Shown here: in pieces, positions 25,049 to 35,021 of the stretch | Layout of the letters: the number at the start of each line of letters is the position of its first letter | Position numbering within the stretch: the stretch's first letter is position 1 | Source of the DNA: CAVPTL01 sp963794415 | GTDB lineage: Bacteria > Actinomycetota > Thermoleophilia > Gaiellales > JAICJC01 | Direction: 5' to 3' | Length of the DNA stretch: 64,000 nucleotides | Assembly (NCBI GenBank): GCA_963794415.1 | Contig: CAWCDI010000003.1 | Span: forward strand, 248,001-312,000 | Notes under the pieces: model-generated | Seen by the model: only the letters and a program-made list of their open reading frames with translations | What the model was told of the DNA's origin: nothing | Databases searched by the model: none | Position numbers and translations under genes: made by a program

Positions 25049-27195
25049 TCGCCGGCCTCCTTGCGTTCCTGCCATGGTTCTCAACGCCGATGGTGAGCGC
25101 ATAGCCGCCATCGGCCAGCACCTGCACCTCGTCGCCCGGGTTGACGACAAGCGTCGTGGTCGTTGCCTGAACGACTGCCGGGCCCGGGAAGCGCGCGCCG
25201 GGCGCGAGCTTCTCGGCCAGGTAGACGTTCGTATGGAGCACCTCCGAGGCGACCGGGAAATACACGTCGCGCTGCCCGATCACGGCGGACTGCGCATCGG
25301 TTTGCACCGGCGCCTCGGCGGTGGGCTTGGTGAGTCCGTTCGACCCGATCGAGCTCAGTCGCCAGTGGAGAAACTCGACCGGCAGATCTGGCCGCGAGTA
25401 GGCGAAGTGGCGCTCGTGCTCGGCGTGGAAGTGCTGCTCGATCTCGGCAACCGAGGACTCGTCGTAGGCTACGGCGGACGGCACCGAGATGGTGAGCTCG
25501 TGCACCTGGCCCGGGTAGCGAGCGTCGGCGTAGCGGCGCAGCTCGATCTGATCGTCGGTGAAGCCGTCTGCCCAGAGGCGGGCGCGCGCCGTGTCCTCGA
25601 GGCCGGCAAACACGGCGTCGAGCGCCTGGAGGTCGAGGTTCGACGAGATCGCGTGGTGCGTGCGGGCGAAGTCGTGGCGCACGTCGGTCACCGTCATGCC
25701 AAATGAGCAGAACGTGCCGGCCTCCTTGGGCACGAACACGCGGCGGATGCCGAGCTGACGGGCCAGGCCGCAGGCATGGGAGCCGCCGGCGCCACCGCCG
25801 ACCACCAGCACGTGCTCGCGGGGATCGACGCCGCGCGTGAGCGACTGCTCGCGGATAGCGCCGACCATGTTGGCATCGACCACTCGGACGATGCCTGCCG
25901 CTGCCTCGTGCAGCGTGAGGCCCAGCGGGATGGCGATGCGCTCTTCGATCGCCTTGGCGGCCAGCTCAATGTCGAGCCGCTTGCGGCCACCGAGGAAACC
26001 GTCGGGCGAGAGATACCCAAGGACCAGGTTCGCGTCGGTGACGGTGGGCTCGGTGCCGCCGGCGCCGTAACACGACTGGGCCGGGGACTGAGCGGGCGCT
26101 CCGGGGGCCGACGCGCAGTGCTCCGCCGGGGTCGATCCAGGCGATGCTGCCGCCGCCGGCGCCGATGGAGCGCACCTCGACGGCCGGGACGCCGATCGGC
26201 TGGCCGTCGACCTGCAGGTTTCGGGTCATCTCCGGGCGGTTGCCGGTGATAAGGCAGACGTCGAAGCTGGTGCCGCCCATATCGACAGTGATGAGGTCTT
26301 CGGCGCCGAGGTCGCGGGCAAACCAGCTGGCGGCTGCGGGCGCGGCGGCCGGGCCGGAGTGCAGTGCGTAGACGGGCCGGCGGAGGATCTCCGAGACCGG
26401 GGAGCAGCCGCCGTTGACCTGCATGATGAGCACGTCGCGCTTCAAGCCGGCGCTCAGGAGGTCGGCCTCGAGCTTTCGCAGGTACTTATCGATCACCGGG
26501 AGGATGTAGGCGCTGAGTGCGGTGGCGGACGTGCGCTCCCATTCGCGGATCTCGGGCATCACGTCGTAGGAGGTGACGATGTAGACGCCCGGTAGCTCCT
26601 CGCGGAGGATCTCGGCGGCGCGCTGCTCGTGGGCGGGGTTGATCATCGACCAGAGGAATGCGACGGCGACCGCCTCGACGCCTGCGGCGCGGAAGTGGGC
26701 GGCAGCTGCGCCGACGTCGGCCTCGTCGAGGGGGCGGACGACGCCCCCGGTGCGATCGAGCCGCTCGTCCACACCGACGCGGAGGTAGCGATCAACGAAC
26801 TCGCGCGGATGCTGGAGGTGGATGTTGAAGCGCTCGGGCTTGAGGCCGTCGCGGAAATAGAGGACGTCCCGGAATCCCTTGGTGCACAGGAGCGCAGTGC
26901 GTGGGCCGTTTCGCTCGATCACCGAGTTGGTGGCGGCGGTGGTGCCGTGCACGAGGAGATCTGCGCGGGCGAGCAGCTCGTTGGGGTGGAGGCCGAACTC
27001 GTGAGCGACCGATCGCATACCGGAGAGGACGCCGGCGCTGAGGTCGCCAGGGGTCGTCTCCTCCTTCCAGAGGAACAGCACCTCTCCGTGCTCGGAGGTC
27101 ACCGTGAAATCGGTGAACGTGCCGCCGATATCGACGCCGATGCGGAGATGATCGACGTTGGCGGCAGCGTGACCGTTCGAGCTCAGGTCAGACAT
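25026..27195 (-). pseudogene. hyuA: Hydantoinase/oxoprolinase subunit A (HyuA), frameshifted
   Basis: The N-terminal frame from ATG 27195 carries the ATPase motif RIGVDIGGTFTDFTV, then HGTTAATNSVIERNG, HSGPAAAPAAASWFARDLGA and DLITVDMGGTSFDVCLITG, all hallmarks of hydantoinase A (an ASKHA-fold ATPase). Near 26060-26105 it shifts to the frame that begins CYGAGGTEPTVTDANLVLGY and continues through VVDANMVGAIREQSLTRGVD and VLVVGGGAGGSHACGLAR to the stop. Together they make a full-length protein of about 720 residues. The break lies in C/G runs and looks like a single indel. As the first gene of a well-kept 12-gene operon it is probably functional. Confidence 0.82.
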
Positions 27196-27233
27196 CAGCA
27201 GCCCGTCGGAGGGAGTCGCATGTACCCAATGCA

Positions 27234-27247
27234 CTTAATCGTTTAAG
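27234..27247. promoter_or_regulatory. Candidate LacI-family operator before the hyu operon
   Basis: CTTAATCGTTTAAG is a palindrome with a central CG, 12 of 14 positions symmetrical, typical of LacI-family sites. It lies about 40 bases before the hyuA start and resembles the site before lacI. Confidence 0.6.
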
Positions 27248-27564
27248 CATTGTTCACCTTGAAAACGCGGAGCGGATCTTCGGCCGGCAGGCGGCGAGTA
27301 TGGCAGATCCTTTCGTGGGGCGCAAGTAATTTTCGGGTTGGGACCGCTAAACCTTTCAGTAAGCGCTCCTGGCATGGCCTCCCATCCCGGTCGGACACCG
27401 GGACGGAGGCCGTCTCGTGATGCGGTCGGCTAACGAGCCCTGCCACGACCATCAACGGTCGGCGTGGGTGATAAAGTGACGCGGCTCGCCGACCTGTCGA
27501 ACGACAAGTACGGCAAGCGCGAAAGACGCGGTTGAGATCGGGCCGACGGAGGACGTGATTCAGC
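27248..27564. promoter_or_regulatory. Divergent intergenic region, hyu operon / CBS-HEPN gene
   Basis: A 317-base region without a gene. It must hold the promoters for the minus-strand operon and the plus-strand CBS-HEPN gene. CTAAACCTTTCAG at 27347-27359 shares TAAACCTTT with the site before lacI and may be a second operator. A GGAGGA ribosome site at 27547 belongs to the plus-strand gene. Confidence 0.45.
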
Positions 27565-28482
27565 GTGACCAATCGTCGTAGGGGATCGCGAGATAGGCTG
27601 ACGCTGCTCACGGAGGCTGCCGAGCGCCTTACCGTCGACCTTATCGCTCAGGAGCCAGTGTGCACGCTCCGCTCTACCGATACCCCGGCCTTTGCCCGCG
27701 AGCTCGCCGAACAAGAGCAGTTCGACCTCGTGCCTATCCGCGAGGGCGACAACCGAATTATCAGCTACGTGAGACGGGAGACACTCGAAAGAGCCGCTGC
27801 CGGGGCGATGTGGTCAGACGTCGAGCAGGCGGTAATCCATCCGAACGAGATCGTATCTGCGAACAGCCCGATTCTCGACCTGTTGGACAGATTCGGGCAG
27901 GATCCACAGCCTCTGTTCGTACTCGGACAGAACGGTATCGATGCGATCGTGACTGTGTACGACCTAAATCAGCCGGCAGCGCACCAGTTCGGGTTCGCGC
28001 TGTCCCTGGTTGTGGAGGCACATCTAGCGCGCGAGATTGAGATCGCGTGCCGCAACTCGCCCGACGAACCCGCGTCGGTGGTGGACGCGAGGATCCTTGG
28101 AAAGATCAATGGCTTCCCCCGAGGGGCAGCCATTCGCAAGCGCGCGGCCAAATGGAGCCACAAGGCAGTACTGGGGGATCAGGTTCGACTGACGCAGGAG
28201 CTCGTCTTCGCCGACAAGATTGCGTTAGCGAAGCGAATGCGATTGGCACCCGAACTCGCTTCGCGATGCACCCTCCGCGGGGGGATCGATGGCACCGAAC
28301 TGATTCGAAGTCTTGACCACGAGGTCAGAGCCTTGCGAAATGCCGTCGCGCATGACCTAGATGCGCTTGCAGACGAAGTCCAGATTTGCAAGTGGATGCA
28401 AACCACCCTCGCGCTCGCCCGTGAGCTCGGTCCGACACCTGAGGTTGAGCCTCTCCCAGGCGGCGCCGAGCACGACGGCTAA
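27565..28482 (+). CDS. CBS-domain protein with C-terminal HEPN-like RNase motif
   Basis: A 305-residue protein from a GTG with GGAGGA 12 bases upstream. Residues of about 30-150 read as a pair of CBS-like domains (FDLVPIREGDNRIISYVRRE, then EIVSANSPILDLLDRFGQDP and PLFVLGQNGIDAIVTVYDL), which in known proteins bind adenine nucleotides. The C-terminal helical part contains RNAVAH at residues 258-263, the Rx4H signature of HEPN ribonucleases. No membrane segment. CBS control of a HEPN nuclease would fit a nucleotide-gated RNA-cleaving toxin at the edge of this defence-rich island. The activity is inference; the domain reading is moderately sure. Confidence 0.6.
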   Translation: MTNRRRGSRDRLTLLTEAAERLTVDLIAQEPVCTLRSTDTPAFARELAEQEQFDLVPIREGDNRIISYVRRETLERAAAGAMWSDVEQAVIHPNEIVSANSPILDLLDRFGQDPQPLFVLGQNGIDAIVTVYDLNQPAAHQFGFALSLVVEAHLAREIEIACRNSPDEPASVVDARILGKINGFPRGAAIRKRAAKWSHKAVLGDQVRLTQELVFADKIALAKRMRLAPELASRCTLRGGIDGTELIRSLDHEVRALRNAVAHDLDALADEVQICKWMQTTLALARELGPTPEVEPLPGGAEHDG

Positions 28483-28719
28483 TTGAAGTGTCACCCAGTA
28501 CGCGAGCTCCGCCGCGCAGGCCCGAAGGCCTCATCCATCGCGAGCTTAAAGGATCGACCGCTGCTTAACCCGTGTATCCTTGGTGAACGCCAACGACGAT
28601 AGGCCGTAGGCGCGTGCTCCATGCCTATCACCGGGGAGGGCCGTGCTCCAGCATCGACCACGCCGCTGTGGATACGCCGATCGCCCGACCTGCCTTAGCC
28701 TTCTTTCACGGGAACGGTG

Positions 28720-29559
28720 ATGCCTGCGACGTTCGAAATAGGGCAAACCTACAAGCGTCGTGACCTCCACCAGATTTACGGCGGGCAGCAGCAGGGCGGA
28801 ATCATCACCCCCTCTCATCGCCCCGAGATCCTTTTGGTGACCGGCGAAGCTGGGCATGCCTACGGATACAACGACGGATGGGACTCCGGGACGTTCCGCT
28901 ACTACGGCGAGGGTCAGGTTGGCGACATGACGTTCGTCAGAGGCAATCGAGCGATCCGAGATCATGCCGACAATGGCCGCGAACTCCATCTCTTCCAGAA
29001 GTCTCCTCCGGCTCATCTCCGATACGTGGGCCAGATGGTTTCGGCCGGCTACGAGTTAGAGCACAACATGCCTGACCGCAATGGCAACGGCCGGATCGCA
29101 ATCGTATTCAGACTCACGTCGTTGCCGGACGAGGTCGACTCCGTCGAGGACGTCGACGGCGTCGATGCCACCGGTACGCCGGTTCCGCCAGCATGGTACG
29201 GAAAGGCGAGTCTCGCCGATCTCAAGAGCGCCGCGCTCGAGGCGGCGAGCGAGGGGCTGCCCCCAACGCAGGCAAAACGCAACGTCTACCACCGAAGCGC
29301 AGCGCTTCGTACCTACGTCCTAGCTCGTGCGGACGGGGCATGCGAAGGCTGCCGCCAGCCGGCGCCATTCAAGACCCCAAGTGGTCAGGCGTACTTGGAG
29401 TGCCACCACACCCGCCACCTCTCTGACGGTGGCCCGGACGACCCGAACTTCGTCATAGCCCTCTGCCCGACCTGTCACCGCCGGGTGCATCACGGCGAGG
29501 ACGGATTGCAGTACAACGACACGCTCATGGGCGTGCTCACCGTCCTTGCGAAGGGCTAG
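28720..29559 (+). CDS. SRA-like/HNH modification-dependent restriction endonuclease
   Basis: A 279-residue protein of the ScoMcrA-like type IV restriction class. The N-terminal domain (YKRRDLHQIYGGQQQGGIIT, then GEGQVGDMTFVRGNRAIRDH) matches the SRA-like domain that binds modified bases. The C-terminal HNH nuclease has CEGCRQP and CPTCH knuckles for structural zinc and the catalytic core LECHHTRHLSDGG followed by DDPNFVIALCPTCHRRVHHG. It should cut DNA carrying modified cytosines, such as foreign or phage DNA. A GTG directly before the ATG is an alternative start. It converges with and overlaps the end of the TM0106-type gene by 23 bases. Confidence 0.82.
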   Translation: MPATFEIGQTYKRRDLHQIYGGQQQGGIITPSHRPEILLVTGEAGHAYGYNDGWDSGTFRYYGEGQVGDMTFVRGNRAIRDHADNGRELHLFQKSPPAHLRYVGQMVSAGYELEHNMPDRNGNGRIAIVFRLTSLPDEVDSVEDVDGVDATGTPVPPAWYGKASLADLKSAALEAASEGLPPTQAKRNVYHRSAALRTYVLARADGACEGCRQPAPFKTPSGQAYLECHHTRHLSDGGPDDPNFVIALCPTCHRRVHHGEDGLQYNDTLMGVLTVLAKG

Positions 29560-32500
29560 TTGGCACGGCCGATGCCATCTCCACAAACCGGCAAAGCGCA
29601 TTCGCCAACCGCATCTGCTCCACCGTCTTGCACTCCACCTCCAGCAGCCGCGGCGAGCACACCAGGTACGCCAGGCACTGAGCCCGCGACACCGCCACGT
29701 TGAGCCGGTTTCGCGACAGGAGAAACTCGAGCCCGTGCGAGACGTCCTCTCCGGTCGAGCTCGCCATCGAGTAGAAGACCACGGGCGCCTCGCGCCCCTG
29801 AAACTTGTCCACCGTGCCCACCTGCACGCCGGCCGGTAGCCGCTCTCGCAGCAGCCGCACCTGGGCGTTGTACGGCGCGACCACCATGATGTCGTCGTGG
29901 CGCAGCGGCTGCGTGGCTCCGCGATCGGTAAACGTCCCCAGCACGACCTGCTGGATGGCGGCGGCGATCGCGTCGGCCTCCTGGATCGAGTCGGTGCTGT
30001 TGCCCTCGTGCTCGACGGCCAGCCAGCGGATCCCGGTGCCGAGCGACGTCGATCGCTCAGAGCACTCGGGAGTCGACTCCAGCCGGTGGTCGTAGAACGC
30101 CTCCGAGATGTACCTGCAGACGTCGGGGTGCATCCGCCGGGTCTCGGTCAGGAAGATGCCGCGATCCTCGGGGATCGTCTCGTGATCTTCAAGCAGGTGC
30201 TGGAGCACCGAGCAGCCGGCTCCGTCGGGATGCGAACCCTGCGAGACCTGCGCGAGCTGCAGCGGGTCGCCCAGCAGGATCAGCGACCTGGCCGAGGTGC
30301 CCATCGCGATCGCGTCGGCCAGCGAGATCTGTCCCGCCTCGTCGATGACGAGCACGTCGAGGGTGTCGTCCAGCTCGGGACGGGTGAAGAGCCACGACGT
30401 GCCCGCGATGAGATCCGGCACCGTGAAGTCGTCACCCGTCTCCGCCGTAGTGACGAACTGCCCGTCGTACTCGTCCCCCTGCTTCAAGCCAACGAAGGTC
30501 AAGCCCTCCTTACGCAGCGGCCTCCTCGACCCCGTCCAGCAGGTGGTGGATCACCTTGTGGCTCTGTGAGGTCACCCCCACCCGCTTTCCCTGCCGCAGG
30601 AGCTCGGTGATGAGCCGCGCACCACGGTAGGTCTTGCCAGACCCCGGCGGCCCCTGCACGAACAGGTACGTGTGGTCGAGCCCGACTGCGAGCGCCTTCT
30701 GCTCGTCTAGATCCATCGTCTGCACCGGAGCACCGCCGAGCGGCAGATCCCGCTGCAGCAGCCGCCGCAGAGCGAGATACCGGCCATCCTCGTCACGCAC
30801 CGACTCCCCAAACCGCAGCAGCGCCGCGCGCTGCTTGTTGGTGTTGAAGCCGTCCGAGGGGATGATCGCTCGCGGAAGCGGCTTGTCGGCTGAGCCCTTC
30901 CACGGCTCAGCACCGCCTCGCCACGGTCGTTGTCCACCGAGATCACGCTCCAACCCGTGCCGTCGGGCGCCGCGTCCCGCGCGCCCTTCCCGGCATCCAT
31001 GCCGTGCTGCTGTGCCGGAAACGTGAAGAGGTACTCGAGCGATCGCTTCACAGGGGAGGGCGGCTTGCGATCCCACCGAAGCCCTGCCAGCGAGTCGTGG
31101 TCGTCGATCAGCTCGTCCTCGGTCATCTTCAGCCGCTCGAAGTACCACCACCATCGCGGCCGCTCCTCTCGCCGGTGGTAGTCGAGGAGCTGGGCGGCGA
31201 GCCAGCGCTCGCTCCCTGGCTCCTCGTCGGTCATGAGCGCCTCGCGCACGTCGTCGGTTGCCCGGCGGACGGCCTCCGCCTCCGGCGTCTCCTCGCGCTG
31301 GTCAGGCGGCAGCAGATAGGGAATCTCCGCCGAGTACTCCTGCTCTGCCTCTCGCCGCTGCGTCAGGAGCCAGTCGCGCAGCTCGAGCGTCGCTAGGCAG
31401 TCCTCCTCGTTGTAGGCCTCGATGTCGTCCAGGAGCTGCGGGTCACGGGAGGAGAGGTACTCCTCGAAGTTGAGGACGGCGTCGTTGCCCGACTTGACGT
31501 CGGCGGTCCGCGTCGAAGAAGAACTGCTCGACGTCCTTCAGCGAGTAGCTGTCCACGCCTGCGCGAAGCGACTGGAGCACCACCCGGTAGAGATCCACGA
31601 GCACCTCGCCGCGCAGCAGGTCGTCGACCTCTGCCTCGCGCGTGCCGTGGGTGCCCATCAGCCGCTTCACCGTCGTCTGCTCGTAGGAGGCGTAGTGGTA
31701 GACGTGCATGTCGGGATACCGCGACGCGGCACTCCACCACGAAGTCGATGAACTCCTCGAACGCCAGCCGCTCCTCGGCTCGGCTGGCCGCGCGAGAACG
31801 CGCGGTACTCCGCTCCTCCCTCGGCGGTGCGCCAGAGCACGCCAAACAGAAACTCCAAACCCCCGGCCGCCTCAAAGAACGGGTCGCCCTCCATGTCGAA
31901 GTAGATGTCCCCCTCCGACGGCGGCGGCAGCAATCCAAAGCCTCGTTTGGCCTCCGGCTCCAGCAGGTGGCGGGTCAGCACGCCGGTCTCGCGGCGGTGC
32001 AGCTGGAGGCCGGCCTGATCGTGCAGGCCAGTGAGCGCGGGGACGGTGAGCTTCGCCACCACGAGATCTGGAGGCACGGCGGCAAGCCCGGCCAGCGTGG
32101 TCACCCCGGACTCGATCAAGCGCTCAGCCTGACCGCGCCGGATCGACGCCACCAGCTTGAGGTGATCCTCTGCCTTCCACCGGTCAGCGCAGACCGGGAT
32201 GAACGCGCACCGCGAGCAGTGATCGCACGACCAGGGCGTCTCGTCCACGAACGGTGCCAGCAGATGGCCTCGCACTCGCGACTGCGCCGTCCGCAGAAAC
32301 GCGTCGAACTCGGCCGGCCGAAACGTCTCCACCTCACCCGTACCGGGCACCACGTGCATGCGTCCCGGGCAGCGTCCCCTGCACCTGGGCGATCTCCTGC
32401 GAGTAGTAGGCGAGCTGCAGCACCGCAGACGGCTTGGCCGAGCGGGCCAGCTTGGTGTCCCACGCCTCGTAGCTCCAGCCGCCGAGATCAGACGGCCGCT

Positions 32501-32873
32501 CCACGCGGATCACGAAGTCCGAGCGCCCCCGCCAGCCGTCACGGCAGAACGTCGCCTGGTAGATCACGTCGGCGCCGGCCCGCATCGCAGCCACGGTCAG
32601 CTCGGCTGCCCGGTCGAAGTCAGGTCCGGTCTCCGGCGTAAACCCCAGCGGGATCGACTCGATCTGCCGCCCCTCAGCCCCGAGCTGCTCGAGAAACGCC
32701 TGCTCGTGCTCGTCGCCCTTCTCGGCGATCAGGTCGGCGAGCTTGTCACGGCCATGCGGCTTTGCACGGGTCCCGCGGGCGACCTGGAGCTGCAGCGACG
32801 ACAGGTACCGGCACGCCAGATACGAGGAGAGGTCGGACGGCGAAAGCCACAGCTGGTCGTTTTGGATCTGCAT
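29537..32873 (-). pseudogene. TM0106-type RecB-like nuclease / Dna2-like helicase, frameshifted
   Basis: Five or more frame segments read in order give one protein of about 1,100 residues. The N-terminus (LWLSPSDLSSYLACRYLSSL, then SDFVIRVERPSDLGGWSYEA and WDTKLARSAKPSAVLQLAYY) is a RecB-type PD-(D/E)XK nuclease, with CDHCSRCAFIPVC as its cysteine cluster. A DEDD-like exonuclease stretch follows (SEGDIYFDMEGDPF). The C-terminal half is a superfamily 1 helicase: Walker A VQGPPGSGKTYRGARL, VLVIDEAGQISLADAIA, LLGDPLQLAQVSQGSHPDG and VGTVDKFQGREAPVVFYSM. The breaks include one near 30505. Either indel-damaged sequence or a decaying gene; the motifs themselves are well kept. Confidence 0.72.
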
Positions 32874-32967
32874 GTAAAGATTGTCACTGAACCGCACCGA
32901 AACCTTACGCCCTCGTGCCGAAAACTTCACCATTTCACCTGCATAGCCCGGCTACGCTCCGACGGCA

Positions 32968-33081
32968 ATGCTCCTGGTTTCGCTCCCTTCGGCACCCGAC
33001 GCTGGGGCCACCCTCATCATCGCGCTGCTTGCGGTCGGCGTGTGGATGGTGGTGGCTGCGCTTTGGCGGTATCCGTCCTGA
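32968..33081 (+). CDS. Small single-span membrane protein
   Basis: A 37-codon frame, MLLVSLPSAPDAGATLIIAL at the start and ending WRYPS, with one hydrophobic helix (TLIIALLAVGVWMVVAALW). No strong ribosome site precedes the ATG. It lies between the divergent nuclease/helicase gene and the HD-domain gene and could be a membrane partner of the latter, or a chance frame. Confidence 0.3.
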   Translation: MLLVSLPSAPDAGATLIIALLAVGVWMVVAALWRYPS

Positions 33082-33185
33082 GCTGACGCGGGCCGAGACC
33101 CGGCCGGCAAATCGCGCGCCCACTGTAAGCTCGGCCGTCCCGCCTGGGACACCAGAGGGCAGACACGGACGACAAAGGGAACCAC

Positions 33186-33851
33186 ATGGAGCGATTGCTG
33201 ACCGAGCGATTCCAGCGCGGCCTTAGCCACGCCCTCGAAGTCCACGCCGATCAGCGCCGCAAAGGCTCGGGCGTGCCGTACATCGCCCACCTCCTGGGCG
33301 TCACCGCGCTGGTGCTCGAGGATCACGGTGACGAGGACGAGGCCGTCGCCGCGCTCCTCCACGACGCCGTCGAGGACGGCGACGGCCAATCCGAGCTCGA
33401 GTGGATCCGAAACGAGTTCGGTGAGCGAGTGGCTGCGGTCGTCGAGGGATGCAGCGACGCGATCCCCGCGTACAAGGGCCAGCCGAAAGAGCCGTGGCTC
33501 CCGCGAAAGACCGCCTACATCAAGAACCTGCGCGAGCTCGACTCAGACGAGGCCGAGTCGATCGTGCGGGTGTCGATGGCCGACAAGGTCTACAACCTGC
33601 GCGCCACCGTCAGCGACGCCCGAAACGCTGCGGATCCTGGCCGGTTTTGGCGGGTCTTCAAGACGGGGCCTGAGGGTCAGTTGGCGTACTACACCGCGTT
33701 GACAGGCGTGTACCGGGAACGGGCGCCGCGGAGTCCGATGCTCGGTGAGCTCGTCAGGCTGATCCGAGAGCTGGAGGCGGAGATCACCGTGGAGCAGATC
33801 GAGGAGGCGGCGCGGATCGAGCGGGAGTTGGCGGGAGCCGGCGCAAGCTGA
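33186..33851 (+). CDS. HD-domain (SpoT/Mesh1-like) hydrolase
   Basis: A 221-residue protein with a SpoT-like HD domain: GSGVPYIAHLLGVTALVLED (His35), then AVAALLHDAVEDG (His59-Asp60, Glu63-Asp64) and VSMADKVYNLRATVSDARNA near residue 135. These are the metal and nucleotide ligands of (p)ppGpp hydrolases of the small Mesh1 kind. There is no synthetase, TGS or ACT domain, so only hydrolysis is expected. The ATG has no strong ribosome site, but AAGGGAACC lies just upstream. It may remove alarmone or a related nucleotide signal; in a defence island it could also act as an effector or antidote. That is inference. Confidence 0.75.
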   Translation: MERLLTERFQRGLSHALEVHADQRRKGSGVPYIAHLLGVTALVLEDHGDEDEAVAALLHDAVEDGDGQSELEWIRNEFGERVAAVVEGCSDAIPAYKGQPKEPWLPRKTAYIKNLRELDSDEAESIVRVSMADKVYNLRATVSDARNAADPGRFWRVFKTGPEGQLAYYTALTGVYRERAPRSPMLGELVRLIRELEAEITVEQIEEAARIERELAGAGAS

Positions 33852-33884
33852 TCGAGCATCGGCCGCTTTCGGTAGGGTCTGGAT

Positions 33885-35021
33885 ATGACTCTTGAAACCG
33901 CGGTCGGTACCGCGATCACCGCGTCCGAGCAGTTGAAGCAGTCCAAAGCTGCCGGGAGCGAAGCCAACACGCGGTCGCTGTTGATCGATCCGATCCTCTC
34001 CGCATTGGGTTGGAACCTCCAGGATATCCGCGAGGTGGAGCGGGAATTCCGGGTATTCGATGGGACGTTCCTCGATTACGCCCTCCGACTTGATGGTAAG
34101 CCTCGGCTCTTCGTCGAAGCCAAGGCGATGAACAAGAGCCTCGACGACAAAACGTTCATCGCGCAGACCGTGAACTACGCCAACAACGAGGGTGTGGTCT
34201 GGTGCGTCCTCACCAACGGGCTGGTGTACCGCGTATACAAGACGAATGAACCCGTTGCGATGGACAAGAAGCTTTTGTTCGAGGCCGACCTCCGTGAAGC
34301 GGCCGACGGACCCCAGGTGTTGAGGTCGCTGCAAATGCTAACGCGCAATTCGATCCAGGCCGGAACCCTGGACGACTGGGGCGACGAGGTATTCGCGGAT
34401 GGGAGAGTCCGCAGCGCTTTGAGCGCGCTGGCTGATGCCCCGCCCCAAACATTTCTGAACGCAGTGTCTGATGCGCTCGATGGCCCTCCGCTTACTGGTG
34501 AACATCTGAAGGCCAGCCTATCGCGCATCCTCAAGCTCAGCCGTTCGGCGCCGGCGCCCACTCGCGCCAAAGTCGCCAACTCAGCCGGGCAGGTGAGGCC
34601 TGCGGCCGCGTCAACGGATGGTTACTCGGTTTCGGCACACACGAAAAATATCCCTGCAGGGATGATCGACCTGTATGAGCGGCTAGATTCCCTGGCCCGC
34701 AGCCTGTCTCCTGCCGTGGAGTGCCGCGCCCAAAAGGCGTATATCGGGTACTACGCCAGCAAGCGATCGTTCTTTACGCTGAAGATCCAAAAAGCGAAGA
34801 TCCGGGTCTGGATCTCGCTGCCGCCATCGCGTGTGAAGCCCTGGAACGACATCTTGATGCGCGACGTTTCGAAGATTGGCCACCACGGGATGGGTGACGT
34901 AGAATTTCGCTGTCTTCCGCTAGTCAGCTCTCACAGCTCGAGGCGCTCCTTCGGGAAGCTTTGGCTCGAGCCGTGGATGGACCGACCGGCTCCCGCTAAC
35001 GTTCGCGGCCTACCCCTGTGA
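33885..35021 (+). CDS. HSDR_N nuclease-like domain / DUF5655 protein
   Basis: The N-terminal 150 residues (EANTRSLLIDPILSALGWNL, then TFLDYALRLDGKPRLFVEAK and WCVLTNGLVYRVYKTNEP) match the type I restriction R N-terminal-like nuclease family, with the Asp and ExK of a PD-(D/E)XK site in DYAL and FVEAK. The C-terminal 100 residues (AYIGYYASKRSFFTLKIQKA, then ISLPPSRVKPWNDILMRDVS) match DUF5655. The last 35 codons look shifted: adding one base near 34905 restores ISLSSASQLSQLEALLREAL and a stop at 34999. It stands alone, converging with the coiled-coil membrane gene. Confidence 0.68.
   Translation: MTLETAVGTAITASEQLKQSKAAGSEANTRSLLIDPILSALGWNLQDIREVEREFRVFDGTFLDYALRLDGKPRLFVEAKAMNKSLDDKTFIAQTVNYANNEGVVWCVLTNGLVYRVYKTNEPVAMDKKLLFEADLREAADGPQVLRSLQMLTRNSIQAGTLDDWGDEVFADGRVRSALSALADAPPQTFLNAVSDALDGPPLTGEHLKASLSRILKLSRSAPAPTRAKVANSAGQVRPAAASTDGYSVSAHTKNIPAGMIDLYERLDSLARSLSPAVECRAQKAYIGYYASKRSFFTLKIQKAKIRVWISLPPSRVKPWNDILMRDVSKIGHHGMGDVEFRCLPLVSSHSSRRSFGKLWLEPWMDRPAPANVRGLPL

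Noticed and set aside
29537..32873. Programmed ribosomal frameshifting as the explanation for the broken frames.
   Set aside because: There are too many shifts, in both directions, in unrelated genes, and without slippery heptamers or a common signal.
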